Shown: in pieces, positions 18,978 through 28,158 of the stretch
Numbering within the stretch: the stretch's first letter is position 1
How the letters are laid out: every line of letters starts with the position of its first letter
Assembly (NCBI RefSeq): GCF_029814935.1
Contig: NZ_CP104582.1
Span: forward strand, 1,488,001-1,552,000
Origin: Pseudomonas sp. GD03919
GTDB taxonomy: Bacteria; Pseudomonadota; Gammaproteobacteria; Pseudomonadales; Pseudomonadaceae
Reading direction: 5' to 3'
DNA: 64,000 nt
Notes under the pieces: generated by a model
Databases searched by the model: none
What the model was told of the DNA's origin: nothing
The model's input: only the letters and a program-made list of their open reading frames with translations
Made by a program: the position numbers and the translations under genes

Positions 18978-19319
18978 GTCGTTGCCCTCATCAGGCGTTT
19001 ATTCAGGCTGGCGGCATGATCCGAGTGGGGCTGTTTACAAAACAGACTCAGGTTTTCGATAAAAAAGCGAATCAGATGATTACGTCGAACGCAGGGAGAA
19101 GTGCCACGCAGGCCGCCAGGCCGCGCCATTTCTGAGGTCATGAGCCTTCATGTCGAGCGATCCAGATACCGCCCTGCGACATCGCGCCACGCCAATCAGT
19201 GTCCTGTGCAGGACACTGTCGTACCTATCTGATCCGGTTTTTTAAGGCTTTTCTGGCGCTGTTTTCGGTGCACGCCCGGCAGGCATAGTCGACGCCCCGT
19301 GATCAGGAGGCCTGCCGGC
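18978..19319. other. Divergent ccoG/cysI promoter region
   Basis: 342 bases without a gene. No exact Anr box (TTGAT-N4-ATCAA) could be found. A 22-bp near-perfect palindrome (19197-19218) is listed separately. Confidence 0.5.
19197..19218. promoter_or_regulatory. 22-bp palindrome upstream of cysI
   Basis: CAGTGTCCTG-TG-CAGGACACTG: both 10-base arms match perfectly. It lies about 100 bases before the cysI start. It has no T-tract, so an operator is likelier than a terminator. Confidence 0.45.
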
Positions 19320-20987
19320 ATGTACCAATACGACGATTATGACCGCGCGCTGGTGCGCGAGCGCGTCGCCCAGTTCCGCGACCAGGTCCAGCGGCGCCTG
19401 GCTGGTGAACTGAGCGAAGAGGAGTTCCTGCCGCTGCGCCTGCAGAACGGCCTTTACCTGCAGAAGCATGCCTACATGCTGCGTGTGGCGATCCCCTACG
19501 GCACCCTGTCGGCCAAGCAGATGCGCGCCCTGGCGCATATCGCCCGCGAGTACGACCGTGGTTACGGGCACTTCACCACACGACAGAACATCCAGTTCAA
19601 CTGGGTCGAGCTCGAACGCGTGCCGGACATCCTCGACTGGCTGGCCGAGCACGATATGCATGCCATCCAGACTTCGGGTAACTGCGTGCGCAACATCACC
19701 ACCGAGGCTTTCGCCGGGGTCGCCGCCGACGAGTACCTCGATCCGCGTCCGCTGGCCGAGATCCTGCGCCAGTGGTCGACGGTCAACCCGGAATTCCTCT
19801 TCCTGCCGCGCAAGTTCAAGATCGCCCTGTGCGCCGCCGAGCAGGATCGCGCTGCGGTGCAGGTGCATGACATCGGCCTGCAGCTGTACCGTGACGAAGC
19901 AGGCGAGTTGCGCCTGCGTGTGCTGGTCGGCGGCGGCCTGGGGCGCACGCCGATCATCGCCCAGACCCTGCGCGAGGGCCTGCACTGGCAGGACTGCCTG
20001 CCCTACGTCGAGGCCATCCTGCGCGTGTACAACCGCCATGGTCGGCGCGACAACAAGTACAAGGCGCGCATCAAGATCCTGGTCAAGGCCCTCGGCATCG
20101 AGGCCTTCGCGGCCGAGGTGGAGCGCGAGTGGCAGCCGATCAAGGACGGCCCGGCGCAACTGACCGAGGACGAGTACCAGCGTGTGGCCGCCTCCTTCCA
20201 CAAGCCTGCCTACGTGCCGCAGGACGCCCTCGATCTCGACTTCGGCACCCACCTGGCGCGCGACGAGGCCTTCGCCCGCTGGGTGTCGCGCAACGTCATG
20301 GCACATCAGGTGCCCGGTTACCTCAGCGTGGTGCTGTCGACCAAGCCGGGCATCAGTGCGCCACCCGGCGACGTCACTGCCGAGCAGATGGAGGCGCTGG
20401 CGGACTGGAGCGAGCGCTATGGCTTCGGCGAGATTCGCGTAGCCCACGAGCAGAACCTGGTACTGCCCGATGTACGCAAGGCCGACATCTACGCGCTATG
20501 GCGGGAGGCCGAAGCGGCTGGGTTGGGCACGGCCAACGCCGGCCTGCTAACCGACATCATCGCCTGCCCCGGTGGCGACTTCTGCGCGCTGGCCAACGCC
20601 AAGTCGATCCCCATCGCCCAGGCCATCCAGCAGCGTTTCGACGATCTCGACTACCTGCACGATCTGGGTGAGCTGAGCCTGAACATCTCTGGCTGCATGA
20701 ACGCCTGCGGCCACCACCATATCGGCAACATCGGCATCCTCGGCGTCGACAAGAACGGCAGTGAGTGGTACCAGCTCACCCTCGGCGGCAGCCAGGGCCA
20801 GCAGGCGGCGCTGGGCAAGGTGATCGGCCCGTCGTTCGCTGCCGAGCAGGTGCCCGAGGTGATCGAGCGCATCGTGCGCACCTATGTCGATCAGCGGGAG
20901 GTCAATGAAGGCTTTCTCGACACCTTTCAGCGCATCGGCCTGGAGCCATTCAAGGCGAGCGTGTACAGCCGCGAGGAGGTGGCATGA
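19320..20987 (+). CDS. cysI: Assimilatory sulfite/nitrite reductase hemoprotein
   Basis: 555 residues. Siroheme and [4Fe-4S] enzyme reducing sulfite to sulfide in cysteine synthesis. The ferredoxin-like repeats are visible (GHFTTRQNIQFNWVELE near 80 and EIRVAHEQNLVLPDV near 375). The cluster/siroheme cysteines are in DIIACPGGDFCALA near 420 and NISGCMNACGHHHIGNIG near 460, giving the C-X5-C and C-X3-C pattern. The ATG at 19320 follows AGGAGG. The stop overlaps the DUF934 start (ATGA), as is usual for the Pseudomonas cysI-DUF934 pair. Confidence 0.92.
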   Translation: MYQYDDYDRALVRERVAQFRDQVQRRLAGELSEEEFLPLRLQNGLYLQKHAYMLRVAIPYGTLSAKQMRALAHIAREYDRGYGHFTTRQNIQFNWVELERVPDILDWLAEHDMHAIQTSGNCVRNITTEAFAGVAADEYLDPRPLAEILRQWSTVNPEFLFLPRKFKIALCAAEQDRAAVQVHDIGLQLYRDEAGELRLRVLVGGGLGRTPIIAQTLREGLHWQDCLPYVEAILRVYNRHGRRDNKYKARIKILVKALGIEAFAAEVEREWQPIKDGPAQLTEDEYQRVAASFHKPAYVPQDALDLDFGTHLARDEAFARWVSRNVMAHQVPGYLSVVLSTKPGISAPPGDVTAEQMEALADWSERYGFGEIRVAHEQNLVLPDVRKADIYALWREAEAAGLGTANAGLLTDIIACPGGDFCALANAKSIPIAQAIQQRFDDLDYLHDLGELSLNISGCMNACGHHHIGNIGILGVDKNGSEWYQLTLGGSQGQQAALGKVIGPSFAAEQVPEVIERIVRTYVDQREVNEGFLDTFQRIGLEPFKASVYSREEVA

Positions 20988-21502
20988 ACAACCTGATTCG
21001 CCTGGTCGAGGGCCAGGCCTGCATCGTCAGTGATGATCCCTGGCAACTCGACGCTGAAGGGGACGCGCCGCTGATCCTGCCACTGACGGCCTGGCGCGAG
21101 CGGCAGCCTGCTGCGGTGCTGGAGGGCAGGGCGATGAGTGCCGACGGCCTGCTGTTGCAGGTGGATGACGAGCCGGAGGCGCTGCAGCCGTTTCTCGCCA
21201 GCCTGCCGCTGATCGCCATCGACTTCCCCAGCTTTCGCGATGGCCGTGGCTACAGCCAGGCCTACCTGCTGCGTACCCGACTGGGCTGGCGCGGTGAGTT
21301 GCGTGCGGTGGGCGATGTGCTGCGCGACCAGTTGGCGCACATGCGCCAGTGCGGCTTCGATGCCTTCGCCGTGCGCGCCGACAAATCGCTGGACGATGCA
21401 CTCAAGGGCCTGCAAGGGCTCAGTGTGTTGTATGGTCGCTCGGTTATCGAGCCGCGCCCGCTGTTTCGTCGGGGACGCCATAAGGAGGAGTCGAGATCAT
21501 GA
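20984..21502 (+). CDS. DUF934 protein, sulfite reductase partner
   Basis: 172 residues. DUF934 proteins sit next to cysI or cysH in many proteobacteria and are thought to help sulfate assimilation; the reaction is unknown. Conserved features are the central IDFPSFRDGRGYSQAYLLR and LGWRGELRAVGDVLRDQLAHM, followed by CGFDAFAV. It is translationally coupled at both ends (overlaps of four bases with cysI and with the LrgA gene). Confidence 0.88.
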   Translation: MNNLIRLVEGQACIVSDDPWQLDAEGDAPLILPLTAWRERQPAAVLEGRAMSADGLLLQVDDEPEALQPFLASLPLIAIDFPSFRDGRGYSQAYLLRTRLGWRGELRAVGDVLRDQLAHMRQCGFDAFAVRADKSLDDALKGLQGLSVLYGRSVIEPRPLFRRGRHKEESRS

Positions 21503-21852
21503 TGGTGCGTGGCCTGTTCTGGCTGGTATTGCTGCAGTTGTTTGGCGTGGCGCTCAATCACTGGCTGTTGCCGATGCTGCCGGCCTCGATCATTGGCCTG
21601 CTGCTGCTCTCGGTCTGGCTGATGTGGCGCGGCGCCGTGCCTGAGCCGCTGCAGCAGGCCGCCGGTGGTTTACTGCCGTATCTGCCGCTGCTGCTGGCCG
21701 TGCCGGCCTCGGGGATCATGACCAGCAGCGATTTGCTGCTCGGTGAGCTGCCGGTGATCGCCACGGCGCTGGTGCTGTCGCTGCTGGTTACCGTGCCCTT
21801 CTGCGGCTGGTTGCTGCAGACGCTGATCCGCCGTCAGGAGCGCAAGGGATGA
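21499..21852 (+). CDS. CidA/LrgA-family holin-like membrane protein
   Basis: 117 residues, four hydrophobic segments. The family signature LNHWLLPMLPASIIGLLLLS is at residues 17-36 and the tail is positively charged. CidA/LrgA proteins are holin-like and influence murein hydrolase activity or act in metabolite export together with an LrgB partner. AAGGAGGAG precedes the start, and the start overlaps the DUF934 stop. Its coupling to cysI-DUF934 is noteworthy. Cid or Lrg cannot be told apart by sequence alone. Confidence 0.85.
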   Translation: MMVRGLFWLVLLQLFGVALNHWLLPMLPASIIGLLLLSVWLMWRGAVPEPLQQAAGGLLPYLPLLLAVPASGIMTSSDLLLGELPVIATALVLSLLVTVPFCGWLLQTLIRRQERKG

Positions 21853-22532
21853 CGCTGCTGACTCATCATCCGCTGTTCGCCATCGCCCTGACGCTGGCCG
21901 CTTTTCTGATCGCCGCCTGGCTCTATCGCCGCAGCGGCTGGCTGCTGCTGCAGCCGGTGCTGGTATCGGTAACGCTGATCGTCGCCACCTTGCTGCTGTG
22001 CGGGGTGGATTACGCCACCTACCGCGCCGGCGCCGAGCCCGTTGCCTGGCTGCTGGGGCCGGCCACCGTCGCCCTGGCGGTGCCGCTGCAGCACAACATC
22101 AAGCGCATCCGCCAGTTGTTCTGGCCGGTGATGATCACCCTCACGGCCGGCGGCGTGCTGTCGGTGGCGCTGACCCTGGCCATCGGCTGGGCGCTGGGCG
22201 CCGACTGGAGCGTGGTGATGAGCCTGGCGCCGAAGTTCGTGACCATGCCGATTGCCATGCCGGTGGCCGAGCAGATCGGCGGCGTCGCTTCGCTGGCGGC
22301 GGTGATGGTGATGCTCACCGGTGTGATTGGTACGGCCATGGGGCCGCTGCTGCTGCGCTGGGCGGGTGTCGATCACCCCGCGGCCCGTGGCCTGAGCTAC
22401 GGCATCAATGCCCATGCCATCGGCACCGCGCATGCCTTGCAGGAAGGTGAGGAGTGCGGCGCCTTCGCCGCCCTGGCGATGAGCCTGCTGGGCATCGGCA
22501 CCGCCTTGCTGCTGCCATTGTTGCTGGCCTGA
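21849..22532 (+). CDS. CidB/LrgB-family membrane protein
   Basis: 227 residues with about seven hydrophobic segments; partner of the CidA/LrgA protein, overlapping it by four bases. Family motifs: LLGPATVALAVPL near residue 70, APKFVTMPIAMPVAEQIGG near 127, and GLSYGINAHAIGTAHALQEG near 180. The last gene of the coupled cysI-DUF934-LrgA-LrgB set. Usual length for the family is about 230 residues, so it is complete. Confidence 0.88.
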   Translation: MTLLTHHPLFAIALTLAAFLIAAWLYRRSGWLLLQPVLVSVTLIVATLLLCGVDYATYRAGAEPVAWLLGPATVALAVPLQHNIKRIRQLFWPVMITLTAGGVLSVALTLAIGWALGADWSVVMSLAPKFVTMPIAMPVAEQIGGVASLAAVMVMLTGVIGTAMGPLLLRWAGVDHPAARGLSYGINAHAIGTAHALQEGEECGAFAALAMSLLGIGTALLLPLLLA

Positions 22533-22829
22533 GGCGGGCGGGATCCCGCCACTTCCTCCGGCCTGCTCGCCGCCATCTGGCGAGTTTCCGCCAGCCCTTG
22601 ATCTCTATGTGTGGCAGAAAGCCGCATAAGGGCTGCTGAATCCTTTCAGCGGCACGCATATTGCCTTGCCCGCGGCGCGATCGGAATACGCCCGCCAAGA
22701 GGCCTGGAAATACCCTTCCTCCCGCCGCGCCGCAGATCTGCGGCTATCGCCCATATGCGCCCCAAACGGCCGCTGCCCGAAACCTTGCCTGCACGGCTGT
22801 TGTCGTCGTGCGATGAACTGGACTATCCC
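22533..22829. other. Gap between lrgB and mqo
   Basis: About 297 bases, open in the mqo frame but without protein similarity I recognise. It presumably holds the mqo promoter. No clear operator seen. Confidence 0.4.
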
Positions 22830-24437
22830 ATGAAAAAAATCCTGCTGACGCTGCTTTGTCTCAGCGTGATCGGTTGCTCCAAGCCCCGCGAGCCCGAGAA
22901 AACCGTCGACGTGCTGCTGATCGGCGCTGGCGTGATGAGCGCCACCCTCGGCACCTACCTCCACGAGCTGCAGCCGGACTGGAGCATCGAAATCTACGAG
23001 CGCCTCGACCAGGTAGCCGCCGAAAGCTCCAATGGCTGGAACAATGCCGGCACCGGCCACTCGGCCTTCTGCGAGCTGAACTACACCCCGGAAACCGCCG
23101 ACGGTGGCATCGACATCAGCAAGGCGATCGCGATCAACGAGTCGTTCGAGATCTCCAAGCAGTTCTGGGCCACCCAGGTCGAGCGCGAGGTGCTGAGCAA
23201 GCCCAAGAGCTTCATCAACATCACCCCGCACATGAGCTTCGTCTGGGGCGACGACAACGTCGAATACCTGCGCAAGCGCCATGCTGCGCTGCAGCACAGC
23301 AACCTGTTCCGCGGCATGGAGTTCACCGAGGACCACACGCAGATCGCCCAGTGGGTACCGCTGGTCATGCAAGGTCGTGATCCGCAGCAGAAGGTCGCCG
23401 CCACCCGCATGGCCATCGGCACCGACGTCAACTTCGGCGAGATCACCCGTCAATTGATCGACTCGCTGATCGGCAAGGAGCAGGCCAGCCTGCACCTGGA
23501 ACACGAAGTTCGCGACCTCAAGCGCAACGATGACGGCACCTGGCGGGTGATCGTCGCCGACCTGGCCAAGGACGGCGCCGAGCAGAGCATCAACGCGCGC
23601 TTCGTCTTCATCGGCGCTGGTGGTGGCGCGCTCAAGCTGTTGCAGAAATCCGGTATCGAAGAAGCCAAGGGCTACGCCGGCTTCCCGGTCGGTGGCCAGT
23701 TCCTCATGACCCGCAACCAAGACGTGGTTGCCCAGCACCTGGCCAAGGTCTACGGCAAGGCGTCGGTCGGCTCGCCGCCCATGTCCGTGCCGCACCTGGA
23801 CACTCGCGTGATCGACGGCGAGAACGTGCTGCTGTTCGGCCCGTTCGCCACCTTCTCCACCAAGTACCTGAAGAACGGCTCGCTGCTCGATATGTTCAGC
23901 AGCATGACCACAGACAACTTCATGCCGATGGTCAACGCCGGCATGGACAACTGGTCGCTAAGCACCTACCTGATGGGCCAGCTGATGCTCAGTCAGGAAG
24001 ACCGCATGGCCTCGCTGCGCGAGTACTTCCCGCAGGCGCAGGACGCCGATTGGGAGCTGATCAATGCTGGCCAGCGCGTGCAGATCATCAAGAAGGATGC
24101 CGAGAAGGGCGGCGTACTGCAGTTCGGTACCGAGGTGGTGACCGCTGCCGATGGCAGCATCAGCGCGCTGCTGGGCGCCTCGCCGGGTGCTTCCACCGCT
24201 GCACCGATCATGCTGCACCTGATCGAGAAGGCCTTCGCCGACAAGGTCGCCACCCCGGAGTGGCAGGAGCGCCTGAGGGAGATCATCCCGTCCTACGGGC
24301 AGAAGCTGAACGACGACCTGGCGCTGACCAACCGCATTCGCCAGTGGAGCAGCGAGCGTCTCGAGCTACAGCACATCGAAGTGGCGCCGGACGTGGAAAT
24401 GGCCGCCGAGCCCGAGCCGGCTGCCGTGACCCTGTAA
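22830..24437 (+). CDS. mqo: Malate:quinone oxidoreductase with lipoprotein-like N-terminus
   Basis: 535 residues. FAD enzyme that oxidises malate to oxaloacetate and passes electrons to ubiquinone. FAD fold [24 protein letters not shown] starts near residue 28; [24 protein letters not shown] follows, as do [14 protein letters not shown] and the C-terminal [15 protein letters not shown]. The N-terminus [20 protein letters not shown] is a good lipoprotein signal with lipobox VIGC, unlike the plain cytoplasmic start of most Mqo enzymes. The frame is open 73 codons further up, but only the start at 22830 gives this signal and family length. A terminator follows. Confidence 0.9.
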   Translation: MKKILLTLLCLSVIGCSKPREPEKTVDVLLIGAGVMSATLGTYLHELQPDWSIEIYERLDQVAAESSNGWNNAGTGHSAFCELNYTPETADGGIDISKAIAINESFEISKQFWATQVEREVLSKPKSFINITPHMSFVWGDDNVEYLRKRHAALQHSNLFRGMEFTEDHTQIAQWVPLVMQGRDPQQKVAATRMAIGTDVNFGEITRQLIDSLIGKEQASLHLEHEVRDLKRNDDGTWRVIVADLAKDGAEQSINARFVFIGAGGGALKLLQKSGIEEAKGYAGFPVGGQFLMTRNQDVVAQHLAKVYGKASVGSPPMSVPHLDTRVIDGENVLLFGPFATFSTKYLKNGSLLDMFSSMTTDNFMPMVNAGMDNWSLSTYLMGQLMLSQEDRMASLREYFPQAQDADWELINAGQRVQIIKKDAEKGGVLQFGTEVVTAADGSISALLGASPGASTAAPIMLHLIEKAFADKVATPEWQERLREIIPSYGQKLNDDLALTNRIRQWSSERLELQHIEVAPDVEMAAEPEPAAVTL

Positions 24438-24455
24438 GGCTGAGCCGCGTTAGAG

Positions 24456-24491
24456 AAACCCGCCCTGCGTGATGCGCACGGCGGGTTTTTT
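24456..24491 (+). terminator. Rho-independent terminator of mqo
   Basis: AAACCCGCC, 15-base loop, GGCGGGTTTTTT. The A-tract on the left also makes it usable for plsB from the other strand. Confidence 0.85.
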
Positions 24492-24534
24492 CATCTGGCT
24501 GCATCATCCATGTGCAACACCTCTCGTCCGGCAA

Positions 24535-27018
24535 TCACGGCGCTGCTGGCTCATCCTCGTTGCGATCCAGCGCCACCTGGCGGATAGACAGGCGAATCTC
24601 GGCCGGCAGCACGCGCTTGGCAGCGCCTTCGGCCAGCTCGCTGAGCAGCGGGTGATGGCTGAGCTTGCCAGCTTCGTCCTGGCGCAGCACGCCCTGATCC
24701 AAGAGGCTCTGGATGAAGTGGCGGAACAGGCTCTTGTCGAAGAACTCCGGCGCATTCAGGCCATGCAGGATCGACAGGCGCTGGGCCATGACCGTACACA
24801 GGTCTTCCAACTCCTCGGCGCTGATCGCGTTCTGCCCGGCGTTGAGCAGCAGGGCGATGGCCATGTAGAAGCGCTGCAGGGTCTGCGCCACCGAGCGCGA
24901 CAGCAAGGTCAGCAGCACGAACTGGCGCGAGCTGGGCGCCGGGCGCACGTACACGTCGCCCTCGACCTTGAGCAGGCCCTGTTCGACGAAGGCCGCCAGC
25001 CACTGGTCGATCACGCCTTGCAGCTCGCTCTGCTCCCAGCGGATGAACAGCTCGGACTGCAGATAGGGATAAAGCGCACCGGCGTAGCGCAGGATCTGCT
25101 CGCGGCTGATCCGCGCGCTGCTCTGGAAGAAGCTGGCCAGCAGCGCCGGCAGGGCGAAGATGTGCAGCACGTTGTTGCGGTAGTAGGTCATCAGGACGGC
25201 GTTCTGCTCGTCCAGATAGAGAATCTTGCCCAGCGCGTCCTTCTGCTCGGCCAGCAGGTCCATGCCCTTGACGTGCTCGATCAGCGCCGCGCCGTCGCCT
25301 TCCGGCAATGTGGTGTGCGGCGAGTAGGGCACGGCGCGCAGCAGGGCCAGGTACAGATCGAGCACACGGGCCAAGGCGCGGTCGTCCAGCGCCAGCTTGC
25401 TGGTGGACAGCAGCGCCAGGGCCACCAGGTTGACCGGGTTGATTGACGCCGCCTCGTTGATGTGACGCGCCACGCGCTCGCCGAGGCGATTGGTGGTTTC
25501 ATTGAGCCAGGCCGGGCGGTACTGCGGGGCCAGCTCCTGCTGGCGCCAGCCGGGCTGCTGCTGGTCGAGGAATTCCGCCAGCTTGATCGGCTCGCCGAAG
25601 TTCACCGAGACCTGGCCAAAGCGCTGCTTGAGCGCGCCGAGCACCTTGAACAGGTCGAAGATCGACTCCTTCTTCTTGCTCGCGCCACGCAGTTCGCCCA
25701 GGTAGGTGCGGCCTTCCAGCACGCGCTCGTAGCCGATGTACACCGGCACGAAGACGATGGGCAGGCGATTGCTGCGCAGGAAGCTGCGCAGGGTGATGGC
25801 CAGCATGCCGGTCTTCGGCCGCAGCATGCGCCCGGTGCGCGAGCGGCCGCCCTCGACGAAGTACTCGACCGGGAAGCCCTTGCTGAACAGGGTGTGCAGG
25901 TATTCGTTGAACACCGCCGTATACAGCGGGTTGCCCTTGAAGGTGCGGCGCATGAAGAAGGCGCCGCCACGGCGCAGCAGGCCGCCAATCACCGGCATGT
26001 TGAGGTTGATGCCGGCGGCGATGTGCGGCGGCGTCAGGCCATTGCGGAACAGCAGGTAGGACAGCAGCAGGTAGTCGATGTGGCTGCGGTGACAGGGCAC
26101 GTAGATCACCTCGTGGCCCTGGGCGATGTCACGCACGCCTTCGACGTTGTGCACCTTTATGCCGTCGTAGATTTTGTTCCAGAACCAGCTCAGCACCAGT
26201 TCGAGGAAGCGGATCACCGTGTAGGTGTAGTCCGAGGCGATCTCGTTGCCGTAGCGCAGCGCCTGGGCTTCGGCTTTTTCCAGACTGATCTTCTCGCGCT
26301 CGGCTTCCTCGGCAATCGCCTGGCGCACCATCGGGTCGTGCACCAGGCCCTTGACCAGGTTGCGTCGGTGTGACACGTCCGGGCCGATCACCGCGGCCTT
26401 CTGGTTGCGGAAGTGCACACGCAGGATGCGGTGCACCATGCGCAGGGTGCGCTCCTGGCCCTTGTCCTGCTCGACCAGTTCGCGCAGGTGAATCGGCGTG
26501 GAGAACTGCACGCGGGTCTTGCGCCCGAGAATCAGGATGCTGATCAGCCGGCGCAGGCGCCCGGTTACCGCCCAACTGTCGGCGAACAGCAGCTTCCAGG
26601 CGCTGGTCTCGCGATCCGGCGATTGGCCCCAGAATACGCTGACTGGCACGATCTGCGCGTCGTCCACAGCATGCTGGCTGAGGGCTCTGACCACGCGATC
26701 GAGCGTCGGCGAAATGCCGCGCTTATCCTGCCGGCCGAACCAGTCCGGCTCCGGCGTCAGGTAGAAGAAGGCAGCGGGTTCGATGTGTTCCCCGACCGCT
26801 ACCGGCAACACCGGGCGCGGCAGGCCGGCCTTGGTGCACTCGCGGTCGACCACCGCCAAGTCGCTCACCGAGGGCTGCTGCAGCACGTAGAACACCGGCT
26901 TGCTGCGGTCGAGCTTGAGGGTGAAGGCGGACTGGTTGATGGTTTCCGAGCGTACCCAGAGGTACAGCAGGCGGCGCAGCGCGCTAAAGGCCATGCGGCG
27001 GAAGGGGGAGCGGGTCAT
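24535..27018 (-). CDS. plsB: Glycerol-3-phosphate 1-O-acyltransferase
   Basis: 827 residues. Membrane-bound enzyme that puts the first acyl chain on glycerol-3-phosphate in phospholipid synthesis. The acyltransferase blocks are visible: block [16 protein letters not shown] near residue 310 (HX4D catalytic pair), block [15 protein letters not shown] near 355, block [21 protein letters not shown] near 388 and block [15 protein letters not shown] near 420. Length matches E. coli PlsB (807). The ATG at 27018 begins [11 protein letters not shown]. It converges with mqo at the terminator. Confidence 0.93.
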   Translation of the reverse strand: MTRSPFRRMAFSALRRLLYLWVRSETINQSAFTLKLDRSKPVFYVLQQPSVSDLAVVDRECTKAGLPRPVLPVAVGEHIEPAAFFYLTPEPDWFGRQDKRGISPTLDRVVRALSQHAVDDAQIVPVSVFWGQSPDRETSAWKLLFADSWAVTGRLRRLISILILGRKTRVQFSTPIHLRELVEQDKGQERTLRMVHRILRVHFRNQKAAVIGPDVSHRRNLVKGLVHDPMVRQAIAEEAEREKISLEKAEAQALRYGNEIASDYTYTVIRFLELVLSWFWNKIYDGIKVHNVEGVRDIAQGHEVIYVPCHRSHIDYLLLSYLLFRNGLTPPHIAAGINLNMPVIGGLLRRGGAFFMRRTFKGNPLYTAVFNEYLHTLFSKGFPVEYFVEGGRSRTGRMLRPKTGMLAITLRSFLRSNRLPIVFVPVYIGYERVLEGRTYLGELRGASKKKESIFDLFKVLGALKQRFGQVSVNFGEPIKLAEFLDQQQPGWRQQELAPQYRPAWLNETTNRLGERVARHINEAASINPVNLVALALLSTSKLALDDRALARVLDLYLALLRAVPYSPHTTLPEGDGAALIEHVKGMDLLAEQKDALGKILYLDEQNAVLMTYYRNNVLHIFALPALLASFFQSSARISREQILRYAGALYPYLQSELFIRWEQSELQGVIDQWLAAFVEQGLLKVEGDVYVRPAPSSRQFVLLTLLSRSVAQTLQRFYMAIALLLNAGQNAISAEELEDLCTVMAQRLSILHGLNAPEFFDKSLFRHFIQSLLDQGVLRQDEAGKLSHHPLLSELAEGAAKRVLPAEIRLSIRQVALDRNEDEPAAP

Positions 27019-27260
27019 ACGGACTCTTGAACAGTTAAACGAGCGGATGCTCGGGAAGGGCGCTAGTGTGCCGCAAGCCGCATATGGCGGGCAAAAAACT
27101 TCCGGCTCCAGGCGCTCAGCTCGACCAGCATGCTTGCGGCGTATGACGAAAAAACGGTCAGTGACTCCGCCCCCGTTGCTAAGCAGAACTGCAAACCGGG
27201 CCTAGGGTTCCCGAACGGAATACCGAGTCAGCTTCGAGGGGGCTTGCCGGGCACAGTCAC
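27019..27260. other. plsB upstream region
   Basis: No gene seen. It should contain the plsB promoter on the minus strand. It leads into two direct repeats and an IS66 fragment. Confidence 0.4.
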
Positions 27261-27287
27261 GTAGGGTGGGCTTCAGCCCACCACCTG
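27261..27287. repeat. Direct repeat 1, GTAGGGTGGGC type
   Basis: GTAGGGTGGGCTTCAGCCCA and CCACCTG. The 27 bases recur identically at 27360, and weaker similarity extends about 30 bases further. Confidence 0.8.
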
Positions 27288-27359
27288 CTCCAACACGCCC
27301 CCTCACGCCAACTTCATTACCACCACGCCGGATGCGATCACCACGCACGCCACCAGGGC

Positions 27360-27386
27360 GTAGGGTGGGCTTCAGCCCACCACCTG
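27360..27386. repeat. Direct repeat 2, GTAGGGTGGGC type
   Basis: Identical 27-bp copy of the repeat at 27261, 99 bases downstream; itself palindromic (GTGGGC-TTCA-GCCCAC). Confidence 0.8.
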
Positions 27387-27492
27387 TGCCACCGCAATCC
27401 CTTACGCCAACGTATCCGCTCCATAACCCCCACCTACCCATAGCCCGCAGATCATTGGAAGCTGATCTCCCGTTTTCACCGGAGTTCATCCC

Positions 27493-27798
27493 ATGATGCG
27501 TCCCGACGCCAAGGTGCAGAAGGTCTATCTCTACCTAAAGCCCGTCGATTTCCGCAAATCCATCAACGGCCTGGCCGCTCTGGTCGAGCTGGACATCAAG
27601 GTGGAAGTGTTCAACCCCGTGCTGTTCGTGTTCCTCAATCGCACCCGCAGCCAGGTCAAGATCCTCTACTGGGAGCGCAATGGCTTCTGCCTGTGGTTCA
27701 AGCGCCTGGAGGCCGAGCGCTTCAAGACCAAGCCCGATGCTGGCGACGAGGCCATCGAACTGACGGTCAATGAACTGAACTGGCTGCTCGACGGCTTC
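27493..27798 (+). pseudogene. tnpB: IS66-family TnpB (accessory protein) fragment
   Basis: The first 102 codons match IS66 TnpB: VQKVYLYLKPVDFRKSINGL, VLFVFLNRTRSQVKILYWER and NGFCLWFKRLEAERF. Homology stops after ELNWLLDGF at 27798; the usual last 10-15 residues are replaced by unrelated sequence and the frame runs on to 28008. The large TnpC gene is missing. The upstream open frame ending SPEFIP at about 27490 may be the tail of the IS66 TnpA gene. This is a remnant left by deletion, not an active element. Confidence 0.8.
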
Positions 27799-27816
27799 TG
27801 CTCCTGCTTCCTGAAA

Positions 27817-27842
27817 ATAAATCCCGTCCTGGCGGGGTTTAT
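27817..27842 (+). terminator. Palindrome resembling a terminator at the IS66 junction
   Basis: ATAAATCCCG-TCCTGG-CGGGGTTTAT forms a 10-bp stem. It sits between the IS66 fragment and the hvfA-like remnant. Confidence 0.5.
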
Positions 27843-27844
27843 GA

Positions 27845-28018
27845 CTGACTGCCAGCCTGGGCGCTGCACTGCTGAGTTACATGGCGTTCACTGCCCACGC
27901 CGCCAGCAACCCCTCCGCTACGCAGGAGCTGGCCAGCGGCTACAGCCTGGCCGCTGCCGAGAATGCGCAGGAAGGCTCCTTTGTCGAAGGCACGTGCAGT
28001 GGCGATAAGAACGAGTAA
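27845..28018 (+). pseudogene. Truncated HvfA-like metallophore precursor
   Basis: Read from 27845, the frame gives LTASLGAALLSYMAFTAHAA, then SNPSATQELASGYSLAAAEN and a short tail ending TCSGDKNE before TAA at 28016. This resembles HvfA-type precursors: a signal peptide, a Dxx-x-SGY-x-LAAAE stretch, then an EGKCGEGKCG-rich core. Here the N-terminal codons are lost (TGA at 27842 directly upstream) and the core is reduced to a single Cys in EGTCSG. In intact loci the core cysteines are converted to thioamide/oxazolone copper ligands. It is therefore probably dead. The assignment is from remembered family patterns. Confidence 0.55.
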
Positions 28019-28037
28019 AGGCGACGGGAGGACTGAT

Positions 28038-28076
28038 ATGCCATTGGCAAACCTTACCGGCGCCGGCCGTGGCTGC
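28038..28076 (+). pseudogene. Possible start of an hvfB-like (DUF692) gene
   Basis: ATG after GGGAGGACTGAT encodes MPLANLTGAGRGC. DUF692/HvfB proteins often start with a short lead followed by GAGLGLR. Similarity ends after about 12 codons, so only the gene front would remain. It lies 19 bases after the hvfA-like stop, the usual order. Weak evidence because of its shortness. Confidence 0.35.
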
Positions 28077-28158
28077 GCCGTGGCGCTTTTCATCAGCGGG
28101 GCAGGGCGATTGTTTGGCGGCGATTACTGGCGGGAACGACGTTTCCGGCCATATCGCG

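Noticed and set aside
18978-19319. Anr/Fnr box for ccoG
   Set aside because: I searched for TTGAT-N4-ATCAA and found no acceptable match.
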